A DNA stretch of 64,000 nucleotides from Adhaeribacter aquaticus DSM 16391 (GCF_000473365.1 NZ_KI421517.1:2042745-2106744); one strand, 5' to 3'. Counted from the first letter of the stretch, positions 35,489-45,179 are shown. Made by a program: numbers and translations. Notes: a model not told the origin generated them from the letters alone.

Positions 35489-36427
35489 TTAGCGCTCCCC
35501 TCTTTTTAGGCTGGCTTCTAATTGTTCTTTAGTTACCGTTGTTCTGTTTTTAGGTAGTTTAGAGAACCAGGTTCTGTATTCATTTTTTATGGCATCAGTC
35601 CAATCGCCATGAATCTGACCAGCCGGATATTTGTTTTGTTTTAATAGTACCCGCTCAAACTCATCACGCAAACCTACTAATTCTGAAGACGTAACCAACG
35701 GCTCTACTAAATGGGCTGGAATAAAACATACCCCGTACTCATTGGCAAATACCACATCGCCAGGGAAAACTGTAACTTCACCAATGCGAATAGGCATGTT
35801 AATAGAAGCAGGCGTCATATCTTTGATATAAGATGGGTGGTGACCTTTAATCCAGGCATTGAAACCAGGGGTTTCTTTTAATTCCTGCATATCCCGAATA
35901 GAGCCTTCAAAAATAACACCATTACCAGTTTTAGCATGAATGGAGTTGCCTAAGCTGGATCCTATCAAAGTACCGTCTTTTACTTTACCATAACCATCGG
36001 CTACGTAAACATCGCCCTTGGTTAAAATATCAATCGGCCAGATGTTAATACCTCCAGACTGAGAACGTCCTTCAGCTTTACCTGCCACTCTAACCAAACT
36101 ATCCAAGTCCGGACGAGTTGGCATAAACTGAGCAGTTACTACGCGGCCAGTCATGGTTTCGCCTGGCTTCAAAATAATCCAGTCTTTTGCTACCTGGTTA
36201 TTATAACCTTTGCGGCCCAGATACCCCCATACTTGCTCTAAAGTACAGTGTTTTAATCTTTCAACTACTAAATCTGGCACCTTAGGACGACCATCAGCAG
36301 TACGCTCACCTTTCCAGCGAGGAGTCATAGCCTTTATTGTTTCCGGAGTAGCGCCTACATGGTATTGCGCATTGGCATAAAAGCTACCCAAAACAAAGGC
36401 AGTAAGCAGTAAAAATTTGTTTTTCAT
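35489..36427 (-). CDS. Exported RraA-family lyase-like protein 3
   Basis: A 312-residue protein, near-identical over long stretches to RraA protein 1 (same GVIFxGSIRDMQELKET core and FPGDVVFANEYGVCFIPA). Sec signal at about residues 1-20 (ending ANAQ). Codons differ from gene 1 at many synonymous sites, so the duplication is not very recent. It is the first RraA gene downstream of the right-hand enolase block and has a full-consensus -7 box. Function as for protein 1: predicted aldolase or decarboxylase-type enzyme in the periplasm. Confidence 0.86.
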   Translation of the reverse strand: MKNKFLLLTAFVLGSFYANAQYHVGATPETIKAMTPRWKGERTADGRPKVPDLVVERLKHCTLEQVWGYLGRKGYNNQVAKDWIILKPGETMTGRVVTAQFMPTRPDLDSLVRVAGKAEGRSQSGGINIWPIDILTKGDVYVADGYGKVKDGTLIGSSLGNSIHAKTGNGVIFEGSIRDMQELKETPGFNAWIKGHHPSYIKDMTPASINMPIRIGEVTVFPGDVVFANEYGVCFIPAHLVEPLVTSSELVGLRDEFERVLLKQNKYPAGQIHGDWTDAIKNEYRTWFSKLPKNRTTVTKEQLEASLKRGER

Positions 36428-36456
36428 TGTTTGTTGTTAAATGGTAATAATGTAAA

Positions 36457-36472
36457 GTGGTGAACAAATGTA
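36457..36472 (-). promoter_or_regulatory. Promoter -7 box plus CACCAC element, RraA gene 3
   Basis: The minus strand reads TACATTTG (36472-36465), an exact TAnnTTTG match, then TT and CACCAC (36462-36457), 29 nt before the ATG. This is the clearest example of the -7/CACCAC pairing and places CACCAC at the expected transcription start. Confidence 0.55.
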
Positions 36473-36627
36473 AAATCTAATACTTAAAACTTTCTAAAAG
36501 TGCGCCTTATTCGGTTAAGCATTAAGTACTGTATGAACAAATGTAATTAAAATAATAAAGAAAATAAATCTTCTTTTAGCTAAAATTTGATGTTATACTG
36601 ATATAATTACATTAAGTCAAGATCCTA

Positions 36628-38109
36628 TTAACTCCAAAGTCTGTCATGAGACCGCTTCTCGTTCCATTCCGGCGTTGCCCGGAAATAACTCTGATCTCTT
36701 GGATCTAAATGCTGTTTTACAACTTCTTCGTTTAATTCAATCCCCAGACCAGGAGCAGTTAACGGCACATTGGCAAAACCTTTTGTAATCAATGGTCGAC
36801 CATCAGTTGTTTTTACTAAACCTTCCCACCAAGGCGTATCTACAGAATGGTGCTCCAGCGCCAGGAAGTTTTGAGTAGCCGCCGCACAATGCACGTTGGC
36901 CATAAAATTCACCGGCGACCCTGCCTGGTGCATCATCATAGCTACTCCTCCTTCTTCGGCGTAATCACCTATTTTTTTGGTTTCTAACAACCCGCCCGAA
37001 GAAGCTAAATCCGGATGAACAATATCCACGGCCCGCATATCTACTAATTTCTTAAACTCTTCTTTTAAGTAAATATCTTCCCCGGTTATAGTAGGTGTTT
37101 CAAGCGCATCGGTAATTTTTTTCCATTGCGCCATAGATTGCCACGGAATCATGTCTTCCAAAGAAGCTAACCGGTATTTTTCGACAGCTCTTCCTAACCT
37201 GATCGAATTATTTAAATCGAAATGGCCAAAATGGTCGGCAGAAAGAGGCACTTCATAGCCTACCACACTCCGGATACCATCTACATATTTTGCCATTTCA
37301 TTTAAACCTTTATCGGTTATCTGAATTTGGGTAAACTGGTGGGCAGTATTTCCATACCCCATATAGCTAGCCATATCGTACTGGCCTTGTGCATTACCCC
37401 AAAACTTGGTATTTACAGTAGTACCTGATGTATTCGATACCATTTGCAAGCCCAAATCCATTTTCAACCAGGTATAGCCCTGATCTACCATCCGGCGTCT
37501 TACTTTTTCTTTAAAAACAGAAATATCTTTATCCTCCGGCGTATCGGCATATAAGCGAACCTTGTCGCGGTACCGGCCGCCTAGTAATTGCCAGCACGGA
37601 ACACCGTAAGCTTTACCGGTTAAATCCCATAAAGCATCCTCTACTCCGCAAACGCCACCGGCCTGACGGCCATGCATCCCAAATTGTTTTATAGATTTAA
37701 AAAGCTGTTCTACGTTACAAGGATTTTGCCCCATAATCCGGCTTTTTAAAAACAGGGCATATTTTTCATCGGCCCCATCCCGTACTTCTCCTAACCCATA
37801 AATGCCCTGGTTGGTATCAATCCGAATAACAGGCCATCCCCGGTTTATGCGCACGTAGCGCATATCAGTAATTTTTAGATCAGCTGGGTTAGAAGCCCGG
37901 TTAATTTTGGAGGTGGTATGAGCCAGAGTATCTTCAATAGACATGCTCATGAAGCCGCCCAGTGCAATACCGCCCAAAGCAGTTTTCTTTAAGAAACTAC
38001 GTCGGCTATCAGATGTTGCCGGATTGTTAAGTTCTGTCTGGATGGCTGCCGCCTCTCCTACCTCCCTTTGCTTGTTTGCATTAATAATTTGTTGTAAAAT
38101 ACCTTTCAT
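36628..38109 (-). CDS. Array enolase 5 (group A), Tat-exported
   Basis: A 493-residue group A paralogue. Tat signal at Arg36-Arg37 (SRRSFLKKTALGG). Motifs: WLKMDLGL, SADHFGHFD, SLEDM, GEDIY, HPDLASSGG and MHQAGSP, with LTAPGLG near the end. It shares with gene 7 the segment RINRxWPVIRID after the signal and PCWQLLGG in the core, so those two are sisters. No terminator hairpin is obvious in the 200-bp spacer after its stop. Confidence 0.88.
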   Translation of the reverse strand: MKGILQQIINANKQREVGEAAAIQTELNNPATSDSRRSFLKKTALGGIALGGFMSMSIEDTLAHTTSKINRASNPADLKITDMRYVRINRGWPVIRIDTNQGIYGLGEVRDGADEKYALFLKSRIMGQNPCNVEQLFKSIKQFGMHGRQAGGVCGVEDALWDLTGKAYGVPCWQLLGGRYRDKVRLYADTPEDKDISVFKEKVRRRMVDQGYTWLKMDLGLQMVSNTSGTTVNTKFWGNAQGQYDMASYMGYGNTAHQFTQIQITDKGLNEMAKYVDGIRSVVGYEVPLSADHFGHFDLNNSIRLGRAVEKYRLASLEDMIPWQSMAQWKKITDALETPTITGEDIYLKEEFKKLVDMRAVDIVHPDLASSGGLLETKKIGDYAEEGGVAMMMHQAGSPVNFMANVHCAAATQNFLALEHHSVDTPWWEGLVKTTDGRPLITKGFANVPLTAPGLGIELNEEVVKQHLDPRDQSYFRATPEWNEKRSHDRLWS

Positions 38110-38129
38110 TGGTTTAGGTGATTTAATTT

Positions 38130-38147
38130 GGTGGTGTAAGTGTGGTG
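38130..38147 (-). promoter_or_regulatory. Doubled CACCAC leader element, array gene 5
   Basis: Minus-strand CACCACC at 38136-38130 and CACCAC at 38147-38142, 20 and 32 nt before the ATG; the distal copy follows TATTTATAATT. Confidence 0.45.
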
Positions 38148-38276
38148 AATTATAAATAGAATTAAGTATTCAAATCTGAATTCAAATTAATAATTTAATA
38201 CAAATAACTAATAAACCATTACCTGCAATAAATTAATGGTAAACCGGTTATTTCTTTCCATAACTTTTAGAGAAAT

Positions 38277-38306
38277 AAAAAGAGCCGCGTTCTTCCGGCT
38301 CTTTTT
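38277..38306. terminator. Terminator after array gene 6
   Basis: An 11-bp stem, A4-AGAGCCG with CGGCTCT-T4, and an 8-nt loop, just downstream of the minus-strand stop. Confidence 0.8.
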
Positions 38307-38317
38307 ATTTTAATTAT

Positions 38318-39838
38318 CTAGCTCCACAGTCTATCGTGAGAACGTTTCTCGTTCCATTCTGGGGTTGGGCGGAAATAGCTGTTATCGGTCTTATGTAAAT
38401 GCTGTTTTATAACTTCTTCATTCAGATCCACACCTAAGCCTGGAGCTAAATTTGGCACATTCGCAAAACCTTTTTCAATCAGTTTCCGGCCATCAGTTGT
38501 TTTAACCATGGATGGCCACCATGGCACATCCGGAGAATGATGCTCCAGGGCTAAGAAATTTTGAGTAGCTGCCGCACAATGTACGTTTGCCATAAACGAA
38601 ATTGGAGTACCGGCAAAGTGCATGGCCATGGCAACGCCACCTTCCTCGGCGTAATCACCAATACGTTTCGTTTCTAATAACCCACCGGAGGTAGCTAAAT
38701 CCGGATGAACAATATCTACGGCATGATTATCAACTAACGTCTTAAAACCATCTTTTAAGTAAATATCTTCGCCCGTAATGGTTGGCGTATTTAAGGAATC
38801 CGTTATTTTCTTCCATTGCTCAGTCATAAACCAAGGCACCATATCCTCTAACCAGGCTAAACGGTATTTTTCAACAGCCTTACCTAATCGGATTGAATTA
38901 TTTATATCAAAATGACCAAAGTGATCGGATGAAATGGGTGTTTCATAACCAACTACACTGCGCACACCTTCTACTACACTGGCCATATGATCCAGCCCTT
39001 TATCCGTTATCTGAATAGCGGTAAATGGGTGTTGAGTGTTAGCATAAGAGGTTAAAGAAGGATCATTGAACTGGGAGGCATTAGCTGTATTCCAGAATTT
39101 GCTGTTAACTGTAGTTCCTGGTTTACCATCTAAAGAACGGATAGATAAGTCCATTTTAAGCCAGGTAAAGCCTTGGTTTACTAACCGATCCTTTACTTTA
39201 GCTTTCATTTCACTTATATCTGTAGATTCCGGCGTATCGGCATATAACCGAACTTTGTCGCGGTACCGGCCACCTAACAATTGCCAGGCTGGCACACCAT
39301 AGGCTTTACCCACTAAATCCCAAAGGGCCATCTCTACGGCAACTACTCCCCCAGCGGCGCGACCATGACCTCCAAATTGCTTGATAGACTTAAATATTTG
39401 TTCTACATTACAAGGGTTCTGGCCTAAAATCCGGCTTTTCAGAAAAAGCGCATACTGCACATCTGCTCCATCCCGTACTTCACCTAAACCATAAATACCC
39501 TGGTTTGTATCAATTCGGATAATAGCACATTTTCCTGAAGTACTGCCATCTGCTACCGGAGCATTTTTTATAAAAGTAATAGCATACCGCATATCTGTTA
39601 TTTTCAGATCAGCCGGGTTAGATGCGCGGTTTACGCCTGAAGTAGTTTGCGCCAATGTATCTTCTATACTCATTCCCATGAAACTGGCAATCCCCATTCC
39701 TCCCAGAGCGGTTTTCTTCAAAAAGCTCCGGCGGTCTGGCTTAGTTGCCGGATTGTTAATTTCTGCTTGTATGGCAGCTGCTTGGGTTCTTTCATCTGCT
39801 TTATTGGCAGAAATAATTTGTTGTAAAATACTCTTCAT
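38318..39838 (-). CDS. Array enolase 6 (group B), Tat-exported
   Basis: A 506-residue group B paralogue, longer than most because of an insertion after the signal (IKNAPVADGSTSGK) and a longer variable loop (about residues 235-265 with NTANASQFNDPS). Tat signal at Arg36-Arg37. Motifs: WLKMDLSI, SSDHFGHFD, WLEDM, GEDIY, HPDLATSGG, MHFAGTP, NLAPGLG. Its closest relative is gene 9, two places upstream. All expected metal and base residues are present, so it should be active. Confidence 0.88.
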   Translation of the reverse strand: MKSILQQIISANKADERTQAAAIQAEINNPATKPDRRSFLKKTALGGMGIASFMGMSIEDTLAQTTSGVNRASNPADLKITDMRYAITFIKNAPVADGSTSGKCAIIRIDTNQGIYGLGEVRDGADVQYALFLKSRILGQNPCNVEQIFKSIKQFGGHGRAAGGVVAVEMALWDLVGKAYGVPAWQLLGGRYRDKVRLYADTPESTDISEMKAKVKDRLVNQGFTWLKMDLSIRSLDGKPGTTVNSKFWNTANASQFNDPSLTSYANTQHPFTAIQITDKGLDHMASVVEGVRSVVGYETPISSDHFGHFDINNSIRLGKAVEKYRLAWLEDMVPWFMTEQWKKITDSLNTPTITGEDIYLKDGFKTLVDNHAVDIVHPDLATSGGLLETKRIGDYAEEGGVAMAMHFAGTPISFMANVHCAAATQNFLALEHHSPDVPWWPSMVKTTDGRKLIEKGFANVPNLAPGLGVDLNEEVIKQHLHKTDNSYFRPTPEWNEKRSHDRLWS

Positions 39839-39865
39839 TTGTTCTTTATTTATTCAGGCGATAAT

Positions 39866-39873
39866 GGTGGTGG
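39866..39873 (-). promoter_or_regulatory. CACCAC leader element, array gene 6
   Basis: Minus-strand CCACCACC, 27 nt before the ATG, preceded by TTAAATGT. Confidence 0.45.
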
Positions 39874-40010
39874 ACATTTAATCCGGTAAAAAAATTACAG
39901 CTATAATAATATTGAATTCTGATTTAATTCTGAAGAAAAATTTTAATAATCTCTAAAAACACAAGCTTTTAGCCTTTTATTTTTAAGTTTTTATAAAATA
40001 TTCAGACGCA

Positions 40011-41495
40011 TTAACTCCAGAGTCTATCGTGTGAGCGTTTTTCGTTCCATTCCGGAGTAGGGCGAAAATAGCTTTTATCTCTTGGGTCTAAATGCTGCTT
40101 TACCACTTCCTCGTTTAATTCTACACCCAGCCCAGGAGCGGTAAGGGGCACATTGGCATATCCTTTTTCAGTTAATTTACGGCCATCGGTGGTAGTTACC
40201 AGGCTTTCCCACCAGGTAGAATCTACAGAGTGGTGCTCGAGCGCCAAAAAGTTTTGGGTAGCGGCCGCACAATGTACGTTGGCCATAAAATTTATAGGGC
40301 TGCCGGCCTGGTGCATGGCCATAGCTACGCCATTTTCTTCGGCATAGTCTCCTATTTTTTTGGTTTCTAATAAACCACCCGAAGAAGCCAGATCTGGGTG
40401 AATGATATCAACAGCATGCATATCCACCAATTTTTTAAATCCTTCTTTCAGGTAAATATCCTCGCCGGTCATGGTTGGAGTCTCAATGGCATCGGTAATT
40501 TTTCGCCAATGCTCCGCCGACTGCCAGGGCACCATATCTTCCACCGCAGCTAACCGGTATTTCTCCACTTTCCGGGCTAAACGAATGCAGTTATTGATAT
40601 CAAAATGTCCGAAGTGGTCAGAAAATAAAGGAATCTCATACCCAACCGCACTCCGTATAGTATCCACGTATTTTGCCATTTCGTCTAGTCCTTTATCGGT
40701 TATTTGTACCTGCGTAAAATGGTGCATGGTATTGCCATAACCGGTAAACCCAGGTTGATCTATATCTATCCCATTAGCATCACTCCAAAACTTAGTATTT
40801 ACAGCCGTGCCAGGTTTATCTGAAACCAGGTGCAGCCCTAAGTCCATTTTAAGCCAGGTAAAACCATCGACCTGAACCCGCTTTCGCATTTTTTCCTTAA
40901 AAATATTTACATCTTTATCCTGCGGCGTATCTGCATAAAGCCTTACCTTATCCCGGTAGCGGCCTCCTAATAATTGCCAGCAAGGCACGCCGTAGGCTTT
41001 ACCAGTTAAATCCCAAAGGGCCGTTTCAACGGCACATACTCCGCCTGCCTGCCGTGCTGGTCCTCCAAATTGTTTAATAGACTTAAATATTTGCTCTACA
41101 TTACAAGGATTCTGACCTAAAATTCTACTTTTTAAAAACAAGGCATACTTTTCGTCGGCTGCATCCCGAACATCGCCGTAGCCATATATCCCTTGGTTGG
41201 TATCAATCCGGATTACTGGCCAACTTCGGTTAATTCTCACATACCGCATATCGGTAATTTTCAGATCAGCCGGATTGGAGGCCCTATTTACTTTAGAAGT
41301 TGTCTGGGCAAGGGTGTCTTCGAGACTCATGCCCATGAAACTGGCTATTCCAATGCCGCCTAAGGCAGTTTTTTTCAGGAAATCCCGACGGGTATCCGGA
41401 GTGGCAGGGTTGTTAATTTCTGCTTGTCTGGCGGCTGTTTCGGCTGTTTCTCTTTTTTTATTTGCATCTATAATTTGATGGAGAATGCTTTTCAT
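40011..41495 (-). CDS. Array enolase 7 (group A), Tat-exported
   Basis: A 494-residue group A paralogue, sister of gene 5. Tat signal at Arg36-Arg37 (TRRDFLKKTALGG). Motifs: WLKMDLGL, FSDHFGHFD, VEDMVPW, GEDIY, HPDLASSGG, MHQAGSP. The variable loop reads SDANGIDIDQPGF, different from gene 5, which suggests diverged substrate preference. The 172-bp spacer after its stop has only a weak hairpin-like A/T region, so read-through to gene 6 is possible. Confidence 0.88.
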   Translation of the reverse strand: MKSILHQIIDANKKRETAETAARQAEINNPATPDTRRDFLKKTALGGIGIASFMGMSLEDTLAQTTSKVNRASNPADLKITDMRYVRINRSWPVIRIDTNQGIYGYGDVRDAADEKYALFLKSRILGQNPCNVEQIFKSIKQFGGPARQAGGVCAVETALWDLTGKAYGVPCWQLLGGRYRDKVRLYADTPQDKDVNIFKEKMRKRVQVDGFTWLKMDLGLHLVSDKPGTAVNTKFWSDANGIDIDQPGFTGYGNTMHHFTQVQITDKGLDEMAKYVDTIRSAVGYEIPLFSDHFGHFDINNCIRLARKVEKYRLAAVEDMVPWQSAEHWRKITDAIETPTMTGEDIYLKEGFKKLVDMHAVDIIHPDLASSGGLLETKKIGDYAEENGVAMAMHQAGSPINFMANVHCAAATQNFLALEHHSVDSTWWESLVTTTDGRKLTEKGYANVPLTAPGLGVELNEEVVKQHLDPRDKSYFRPTPEWNEKRSHDRLWS

Positions 41496-41514
41496 ATTTT
41501 ACAAATGATTTAAT

Positions 41515-41532
41515 GGTGGTGGATGGTGGTGG
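41515..41532 (-). promoter_or_regulatory. Doubled CCACCACC leader element, array gene 7
   Basis: Two copies of CCACCACC on the minus strand (41522-41515 and 41532-41525) separated by AT, 19 and 29 nt before the ATG. The tandem copy argues against simple chance. Confidence 0.5.
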
Positions 41533-41678
41533 TAATTTTAGAAGTTAAGATGATAACTTACCTTAAGGAAAAGAATACGTTATCAGCAGCAACTGATTAT
41601 AATAAACAAGAAGTCTTATGAGGTGTATAAGAAATATAATTATTTCTTTAAGTAAAAGAGTGAAGCAGGTTGAAAAGA

Positions 41679-41710
41679 CAGAAAGCCAGGAAATAATTCC
41701 TGGCTTTCTG
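41679..41710. terminator. Terminator after array gene 8
   Basis: A perfect 14-bp stem (41679-41692 with 41697-41710) and an ATAA loop, 8 nt beyond the minus-strand stop. Confidence 0.82.
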
Positions 41711-41718
41711 TAATCATA

Positions 41719-43206
41719 CTAGCTCCAAAGTCTGTCGTGAGAACGTTTCTCGTTCCACTCTGGAGTTGGCTCAAAATAACCAGGAGCATCTTTTACCAGA
41801 TGCTTTCTAACCTCGTCTTCATTTAACTCAATACCTAAACCAGGAGCATCTAATGGTACATTAGCAAAACCTTTTTCTACCATCTTTTTAGAACCAGTCA
41901 TTCTAACTAAATTCTCCCACCATGGCGTATCTACCGAATGGTGCTCAAGTGCTAAGAAGTTTTGAGTAGCCGCGGCGCAATGTACGTTAGCCATAAAAGT
42001 TACCGGAGAACCAGCAAAGTGCATGGCCATGGCAACACCACCTTCTTCGGCATAGTCGCCAATTTTCTTTGTTTCTAATAAACCACCAGATGTACCCATA
42101 TCCGGGTGTATAATATCTACGGCGTGTTTATCAACTAGTGGTTTAAAGCCTTCTTTTAAATAAATATCCTCACCAGTACAAGTTGGGGTTTCAACAGCAT
42201 CCGTTACGGTTTTCCAATGATCCGTCATAAACCAAGGCACCATATCCTCTACCCAAGCCAGGCGGTATTTTTCCATTGCTCTGGCAAAACGGATAGAGTT
42301 GTTCACATCAAAGTGGCCAAAATGGTCGGATGACAACGGAATTTCGTATCCTACTACATCCCGTACACTAGCTACATATTCTTCTAAGCCTTTCAAACCT
42401 TTATCAGTAATTTGCAACTGAGTGAAAGGGTGAGTAGTATTGGAATAAGCCATGATATCCGGGCTGCTGAAAACTTGCTTATCTATCTTCCAGAATCCGG
42501 CATTTACTAAAGCATCCTTCTGTTCCCGTACCACGTGAATACCTAAGTCCATTTTCAACCAGGTAAAGCCTTGCTCCTGCGTACGCTTTTTCATGGTCTG
42601 AGCAAACTCTTTCGGGTTTCTGGCACCAGGAGTATCCGCATATAAACGAACTTTATCTCTGTAACGACCACCTAATAACTGCCAGGCCGGCACACCGTAA
42701 GCCTTACCACATAAATCCCAAAGGGCTATTTCTACCGCTGCGTAACCACCACCCTGGCGGCCATGGTAACCAAACTGACGGATAGATTTTAAAATTTGCT
42801 CTACATTACAAGGATTTTGGCCCAAGATGCGGCTTTTTAACATTAAAGCATAACGCTCATCACCACCATCACGCACATCACCGTAACCATAAATTCCCTG
42901 GTTGGTATCAATACGGATAATTGGCGTACGGCCCACGTTTTGTAAAACGGCCACCCGCATATCCGTAATTTTTAACTCTGAAGGATTAGAAGCTCTATTT
43001 ACTCGAGATGTTGCCTGAGCTATAGTATCTTCTATACCTAAACCCATTAAACCAGCTAATGAAACACCTCCCAAGGCTGTTTTCTTTAAAAAATTCCGGC
43101 GGCTGGGAGTGGTCGCCGGATTATTCATTTCCGCCTTTAGGGAGGCGGCCTCTGCTGCTTCTTCTTTTTTGTTTGCAGCGATAATCTGATCTAAAATACT
43201 TTTCAT
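41719..43206 (-). CDS. Array enolase 8 (group C), Tat-exported
   Basis: A 495-residue group C paralogue, near-identical to gene 10 over long protein and DNA stretches. Tat signal at Arg36-Arg37 (SRRNFLKKTALGG). Motifs: WLKMDLGI, SSDHFGHFD, WVEDM, GEDIY, HPDMGTSGG, MHFAGSP. Group C has LDAPGLG and YFEPTPEWNEK where others have YFRPTPEWNEK. It favours CGT and AGA arginine codons where groups A, B and D mostly use CGG, a sign that group C may be the most strongly expressed. The variable loop (KIDKQVFSSPD) differs from gene 10. Confidence 0.88.
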   Translation of the reverse strand: MKSILDQIIAANKKEEAAEAASLKAEMNNPATTPSRRNFLKKTALGGVSLAGLMGLGIEDTIAQATSRVNRASNPSELKITDMRVAVLQNVGRTPIIRIDTNQGIYGYGDVRDGGDERYALMLKSRILGQNPCNVEQILKSIRQFGYHGRQGGGYAAVEIALWDLCGKAYGVPAWQLLGGRYRDKVRLYADTPGARNPKEFAQTMKKRTQEQGFTWLKMDLGIHVVREQKDALVNAGFWKIDKQVFSSPDIMAYSNTTHPFTQLQITDKGLKGLEEYVASVRDVVGYEIPLSSDHFGHFDVNNSIRFARAMEKYRLAWVEDMVPWFMTDHWKTVTDAVETPTCTGEDIYLKEGFKPLVDKHAVDIIHPDMGTSGGLLETKKIGDYAEEGGVAMAMHFAGSPVTFMANVHCAAATQNFLALEHHSVDTPWWENLVRMTGSKKMVEKGFANVPLDAPGLGIELNEDEVRKHLVKDAPGYFEPTPEWNEKRSHDRLWS

Positions 43207-43232
43207 GTTAGGGGTTGATAAATTTAATTTTT

Positions 43233-43238
43233 GTGGTG
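43233..43238 (-). promoter_or_regulatory. CACCAC leader element, array gene 8
   Basis: Minus-strand CACCAC 26 nt before the ATG, preceded by CCTTAGTT, a partial -7 match. Confidence 0.45.
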
Positions 43239-43313
43239 AACTAAGGTTAAATAAACAGGTAAGATATTTTATAATTCTGTTGAAAATCTGATTTTTAACT
43301 TACAAAAACAAAA

Positions 43314-43341
43314 AAAGTCGAACCTTTTTTTGTTCGACTTT
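43314..43341 (-). terminator. Terminator-like hairpin after array gene 9
   Basis: A 10-bp stem, AAAGTCGAAC with GTTCGACTTT, and an 8-nt loop in the 262-bp spacer, 127 nt after the gene 9 stop. Being so far from the stop, it could instead act on the upstream leader of gene 8. Confidence 0.55.
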
Positions 43342-43468
43342 AACTGTGTTTTGTACAATAAGCACACTGTTTTTTAGTATCCGGCAAGGAATTAACTTAC
43401 TTATGTAAATAAGATTTTACCGTTATACATAAAATAAACTAAACCTTTACGCAGCTTTTTATACTATA

Positions 43469-44980
43469 CTAGCTCCACAGTCTGTCATGAGATCGCTTTT
43501 CATTCCATTCTGGGGTTGGACGGAAGAAGCTGTTATCCTTTGGATCTAAATGTTGCTTCATCACTTCCTCGTTTAATTCAATACCCAGGCCTGGTGCTAA
43601 GTTTGATACATTTGCATATCCTTTTTCAATCAGTTTACGACCATCAGTTGTTTTTACCATATTCGGCCACCAGGCTACATCTGGCGAATGGTGCTCCAAT
43701 GCCAGGAAATTTTGGGTAGCTGCTGCACAATTTACGTTGGCCATAAACGAAACAGGGGTACCGGCAAAGTGCATAGCCATTGCCACGCCTCCTTCTTCGG
43801 CATAGTCCCCAATTTTCTTGGTTTCTAATAATCCCCCGGAAGAAGCCAGGTCCGGGTGAATAATATCTACTGCATGGTTATCTACTAAGGTTTTAAACCC
43901 TTCCTTCAGGTAAATATCTTCACCGGTAATAGTTGGGGTATTCAAGGCATTGGTCACAGTCTTCCATTGGTCAGTCATAAACCACGGCACCATATCCTCT
44001 AACCAGGCTAAACGGTATTTCTCAACAGCCTTCCCTAATCTAATAGAATTATTTACATCGAAATGCCCATAATGGTCCGAAGATATGGGCGTTTCATATC
44101 CTACCACACTTCTTACAGTTTCAACAATACTGGCTAAATGATCTAAACCTTTATCCGTTATCTGAATAGCTGTAAACGGGTGCTGGGTATTGCCATAGGA
44201 GGTAATAGAGTTGGTTATGTATTGATTGGCTGCACTCGACTGATAAGACGCCCCATTCCAAAAAGCCGTATTTACAGTAGTACCCGGTTTATCTCGCAAG
44301 GAGTTGATAGATAAGTCCATTTTTAGCCAGGTAAATCCTTCATCTACCAATCTCCGCTTCACCTTAGCCTTCATTTCGTTAATATCTTTAGATTCTGGCG
44401 TATCGGCATATAAACGAACTTTATCCCGGTAGCGCCCACCCAGTAATTGCCAGGCTGGTACACCATAAGCTTTTCCAGCTAAATCCCACAGGGCCATTTC
44501 TACCGCGCAAACACCACCTGCCTGGCGGCCATGCATCCCAAACTGCTTTATAGTTTTAAAAAGCATTTCCACATTACAAGGGTTCTGTCCCAGAATGCGG
44601 CTTTTTAAAATTAAAGCATAGCGTTCATCTGCACCATCACGTACTTCACCTAAACCATAAATACCTTGGTTGGTATCTATCCGGATAATCGGGCAACGGC
44701 CCGCTGTACCTGTTTGCACAATAGCATAGCGCATATCCGTAATTTTAAGATCAGCCGGATTAGAAGCCCGATTCACATTAGATGTGGTTTGCGCCAGGGT
44801 ATCCTCAATACTCATGCCCATAAAGCTTGCCAGGCCAATACCGCCTAAAGCTGTTTTCTTTAAAAAGCTCCGGCGGTCAGGCTTAGTTGCCGGATTATTG
44901 ATTTCCGCCTGGATGGCAGCAGTCCGTACCTTTTCGTCTGCTTTATTCGCTGCAATAATTTTTTGTAAAATACTCTTCAT
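43469..44980 (-). CDS. Array enolase 9 (group B), Tat-exported
   Basis: A 503-residue group B paralogue. I start at the Met of MKSILQKIIAANK: it aligns exactly with the other nine starts and puts the twin arginines at 36-37, while a reading from 45064 would add 28 residues and begin upstream of the leader element. Motifs: WLKMDLSI, SSDHYGHFD, WLEDM, GEDIY, HPDLASSGG, MHFAGTP. Its variable loop is the longest (about residues 232-262, with SYQSSAANQYIT). Closest relative is gene 6. Position between the two group C genes shows that the array was not built by simple neighbour-by-neighbour duplication. Confidence 0.88.
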   Translation of the reverse strand: MKSILQKIIAANKADEKVRTAAIQAEINNPATKPDRRSFLKKTALGGIGLASFMGMSIEDTLAQTTSNVNRASNPADLKITDMRYAIVQTGTAGRCPIIRIDTNQGIYGLGEVRDGADERYALILKSRILGQNPCNVEMLFKTIKQFGMHGRQAGGVCAVEMALWDLAGKAYGVPAWQLLGGRYRDKVRLYADTPESKDINEMKAKVKRRLVDEGFTWLKMDLSINSLRDKPGTTVNTAFWNGASYQSSAANQYITNSITSYGNTQHPFTAIQITDKGLDHLASIVETVRSVVGYETPISSDHYGHFDVNNSIRLGKAVEKYRLAWLEDMVPWFMTDQWKTVTNALNTPTITGEDIYLKEGFKTLVDNHAVDIIHPDLASSGGLLETKKIGDYAEEGGVAMAMHFAGTPVSFMANVNCAAATQNFLALEHHSPDVAWWPNMVKTTDGRKLIEKGYANVSNLAPGLGIELNEEVMKQHLDPKDNSFFRPTPEWNEKRSHDRLWS

Positions 44981-44999
44981 AGATTGTTTAGGGATTTTT

Positions 45000-45004
45000 G
45001 GTGG
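45000..45004 (-). promoter_or_regulatory. CACC leader element, array gene 9
   Basis: Minus-strand CCACC (then AAAA) 19 nt before the chosen ATG at 44980, preceded by TCTAATTAT. It supports the shorter start. Confidence 0.4.
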
Positions 45005-45118
45005 ATAATTAGAATGTTTAGGACGTTGTTTTAAGGCAAATAGAAATATATACCTTAACCACACCTAATATAATAAATTATTTACACCTGACAATTCTCG
45101 GACTCCCAGTAAAACAAA

Positions 45119-45142
45119 AAAGCCGGACAATTGTCCGGCTTT
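45119..45142. terminator. Terminator after array gene 10
   Basis: A perfect 24-bp palindrome (AAAGCCGGACAA and its complement) with A/T tracts on both sides, 37 nt beyond the stop. Confidence 0.75.
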
Positions 45143-45179
45143 ATAAATTGATAATTTACAGGTTATTACCTTAGGTAAA

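Noticed and set aside
39962-40005. Terminator after array enolase 7
   Set aside because: Only A- and T-rich tracts with weak pairing are seen; the stem is too poor to support a call.
44981-45064. N-terminal extension of array enolase 9 to 45064
   Set aside because: It would add 28 residues not found in the other nine paralogues and begins upstream of the leader element at 45000-45004; the Met at 44980 aligns with all other starts.
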